From: Campylobacterales bacterium
Lineage (GTDB): Bacteria > Campylobacterota > Campylobacteria > Campylobacterales > SZUA-545
Assembly: GCA_025800305.1 (NCBI GenBank)
Contig: JAOXRY010000236.1
Span: 1-7,349 of the forward strand
Direction of reading: 5' to 3'
DNA length: 7,349 nt
Numbering within the stretch: position 1 is the stretch's first letter; the number at the start of each line of letters is the position of its first letter. Positions 6,435 to 7,349 of the stretch are shown here, piece after piece. Under the pieces are notes generated by a model that saw nothing but the letters and a program-made list of their open reading frames with translations, was not told the DNA's origin and ran no database searches. The translations under genes and the position numbers were made by a program.

Positions 6435-6443
6435 TGTTACTAT
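6435..6443 (+). promoter_or_regulatory. Extended -10 promoter candidate for the 67-residue orphan gene
   Basis: TGTTACTAT (6435-6443) fits the extended -10 form TGnTAnnaT. A start near 6450 would give a leader of about 25 nt and would exclude the structured element from the message. AAAGGA (6456-6461) is a Shine-Dalgarno-like site but lies 13 bases before the ATG at 6475, longer than usual. A six-codon frame starting at 6462 overlaps the gene start but has no spacing for a ribosome site. Confidence 0.35.
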
Positions 6444-6474
6444 TTCTAAACTTATAAAGGAATGGTAATTCACA

Positions 6475-6678
6475 ATGAGTAAAGTGCCACATATTGATAG
6501 ATTAAAAGCAATTATTAGACTAGATCCTGGAAACCATTGGATTGAGAAAATCAAAAGATCTGAGTTGTCAGCAAGTGAGAAAAAAGAGTTACTAGATTTT
6601 GTTAATCCACCAAAAAAAGATCTTACAGATGTTCTAACAGTAGGTGGTGATACTGGCGATCTTTCTGATATGTTCTAA
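6475..6678 (+). CDS. Small protein of unknown function, 67 residues
   Basis: I do not recognise this protein. It is hydrophilic, with no signal peptide or membrane segment, so probably cytoplasmic. Residues about 5-44 look helical and contain RLKAIIRLDPGNHWIEKIKR and then SASEKKELLDFVN, giving a two- or three-helix unit. PPKKD follows (46-50), then a Gly/Asp-rich tail ending GDTGDLSDMF. Acidic C-terminal tails ending in Phe recall the SSB tail and some sliding-clamp-binding peptides, but the match is loose and I draw no function from it. Coding is supported by codon pattern, AGATCT words in frame with neighbouring gene style, a plausible promoter and a clean stop. The TAA stop (6676-6678) directly abuts the stop of the convergent histidine kinase gene with no base between. 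Confidence 0.7.
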   Translation: MSKVPHIDRLKAIIRLDPGNHWIEKIKRSELSASEKKELLDFVNPPKKDLTDVLTVGGDTGDLSDMF

Positions 6679-7349
6679 TTAAGGCAGGGATATCTTAAAT
6701 TTAGCACCGTCTTTTGTGTTTGATACGGTGAGACTACCGGCTAGGTTATTGGAAATAATATTTTTTGCCATATAAAGTCCGATACCAGTTCCTTGGCTTT
6801 GGAACTTTGTTGTGAAGTATGGATCGAATATTTTTTCAAGATTTTCTTCTTGGATTCCTCCACCATTGTCTTCTACATAAATAGATTTTTTTTCTTTATC
6901 TAGATAGATTTTGATTTTTCCTTTGAACTCTTTATTCTTTTCTTTTTTATCTATGATTGCATCTTTAGAATTGTTTATTAACACAATTAGAACCTGAGAA
7001 AACTCACTTTCTTGTCCTTCTACAGTAAAGTCCTCTCCCTCTATTTCCCAAGAAATATTGTGAAACTTCATTTGTGCATCTAATATGTTGATTGAAGAGT
7101 CAATAATATTTTTAATATTAAACAGCTTTTTTGTCTTATCTGACTTGAAAAAATTTCTAAAATCATCAATAGTATTTGACATATACGTTAGTTTTCCCAT
7201 AGACTCTTCAACGGTAGAATCAATAAGTTTTTTGTCCAGTTCATTGTAGTTATAAGCTTCTTGTAGGTTTTGAATAGTTAATCCTAAAGAATTAAGTGGC
7301 TGTCTCCATTGATGAGATATCGCATTAATCATCTCTCCCATTGCTGCCA
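6679..7349 (-). CDS. Sensor histidine kinase, C-terminal transmitter part (cut by window edge)
   Basis: The visible 222 residues are the complete transmitter module; the sensor part lies beyond the right edge, and Met at 7341 is internal (preceded in frame by Ala-Ala). The H-box ISHQWRQPLN has the phospho-acceptor His at visible residue 12 and is followed by a DHp helix pair. The ATPase domain has the N-box NNSKDAI (125-131), G1 box DNGGG (160-164), F-box FDPYFTTK (174-181) and G2 box GTGIGLYMAKNII (186-198). All residues needed for autophosphorylation are present. The kinase would phosphorylate a partner response regulator, not seen here. The HQWRQPLN form is common in large PAS- or Cache-type sensors of Campylobacterota. 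No signal can be assigned. It ends at TTA 6679-6681, back-to-back with the stop of the small orphan gene. Confidence 0.92.
   Translation of the reverse strand, partial: AAMGEMINAISHQWRQPLNSLGLTIQNLQEAYNYNELDKKLIDSTVEESMGKLTYMSNTIDDFRNFFKSDKTKKLFNIKNIIDSSINILDAQMKFHNISWEIEGEDFTVEGQESEFSQVLIVLINNSKDAIIDKKEKNKEFKGKIKIYLDKEKKSIYVEDNGGGIQEENLEKIFDPYFTTKFQSQGTGIGLYMAKNIISNNLAGSLTVSNTKDGAKFKISLP

Larger units (their letters stand above)
269..6623. repeat. Dispersed palindromic word AGATCT, 29 copies
   Basis: AGATCT begins at 269, 616, 662, 890, 1044, 1262, 1333, 1508, 1815, 1928, 2382, 3230, 3256, 3461, 3551, 3857, 3889, 3963, 4053, 4100, 4142, 4249, 4823, 5162, 5671, 6055, 6089, 6556 and 6618. At about one third G+C, roughly 2-3 copies would be expected in this length. 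Copies fall in genes on both strands and in all three codon phases: within dnaG alone AGA-TCT (Arg-Ser) at 2382, GAT-CT (Asp-Leu) at 3230 and AG-ATC-T (Ile) at 3256. Codon or amino-acid preference therefore does not explain it. The comF region is densest, with seven copies in about 400 bp. Confidence 0.75.

Overview
The window is about one third G+C. Its proteins (DnaG, SmpB, a short ComF, a LapB-like TPR protein, a TIGR04219-type beta-barrel, a DUF3108 protein and a histidine kinase with an ISHQWRQPLN H-box) look most like a Campylobacterota genome, probably a free-living Sulfurimonas/Sulfurovum-type relative. This is judged from protein resemblance and gene style alone. It is a chromosomal housekeeping region. 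No transposase, integrase, CRISPR array, tRNA or rRNA was seen.

Layout, left to right. (1) The 5' part of a large NAD-dependent glutamate dehydrogenase gene lies on the minus strand and runs off the left edge. (2) A membrane-anchored TPR protein with a C-terminal zinc ribbon (LapB/YciM architecture) is on the minus strand. (3) dnaG (primase) is divergent from it, with only 18 bp between the two start codons. (4) smpB and a comF-type gene form a minus-strand pair whose 3' end overlaps the 3' end of dnaG by 14 bp. The comF frame has no ATG/GTG/TTG start near its N-terminus and seems to begin at an ATT. (5) Divergent from smpB, a plus-strand pair encodes an outer-membrane beta-barrel and a secreted DUF3108 protein. 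(6) A 193-bp intergenic stretch holds a G+C-rich, strongly foldable element of unknown nature. (7) A 67-residue orphan protein is convergent with, and directly abutting, a histidine kinase gene that runs off the right edge.

Working together: smpB (trans-translation) and comF (competence-type phosphoribosyltransferase) are probably co-transcribed, and comF translation is likely coupled to smpB. The beta-barrel and DUF3108 genes form a cell-envelope operon with a clear extended -10 promoter and Shine-Dalgarno site. The remaining genes look like neighbours rather than partners.

Three observations stand out. The palindrome AGATCT occurs 29 times, in all reading frames, where base composition predicts about 2-3. 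One TATAATA core could drive dnaG and the TPR gene in both directions as leaderless mRNAs. The structured element at about 6287-6403 matches no RNA family I can name. I found no evidence for a new multi-gene defence or biosynthetic system.
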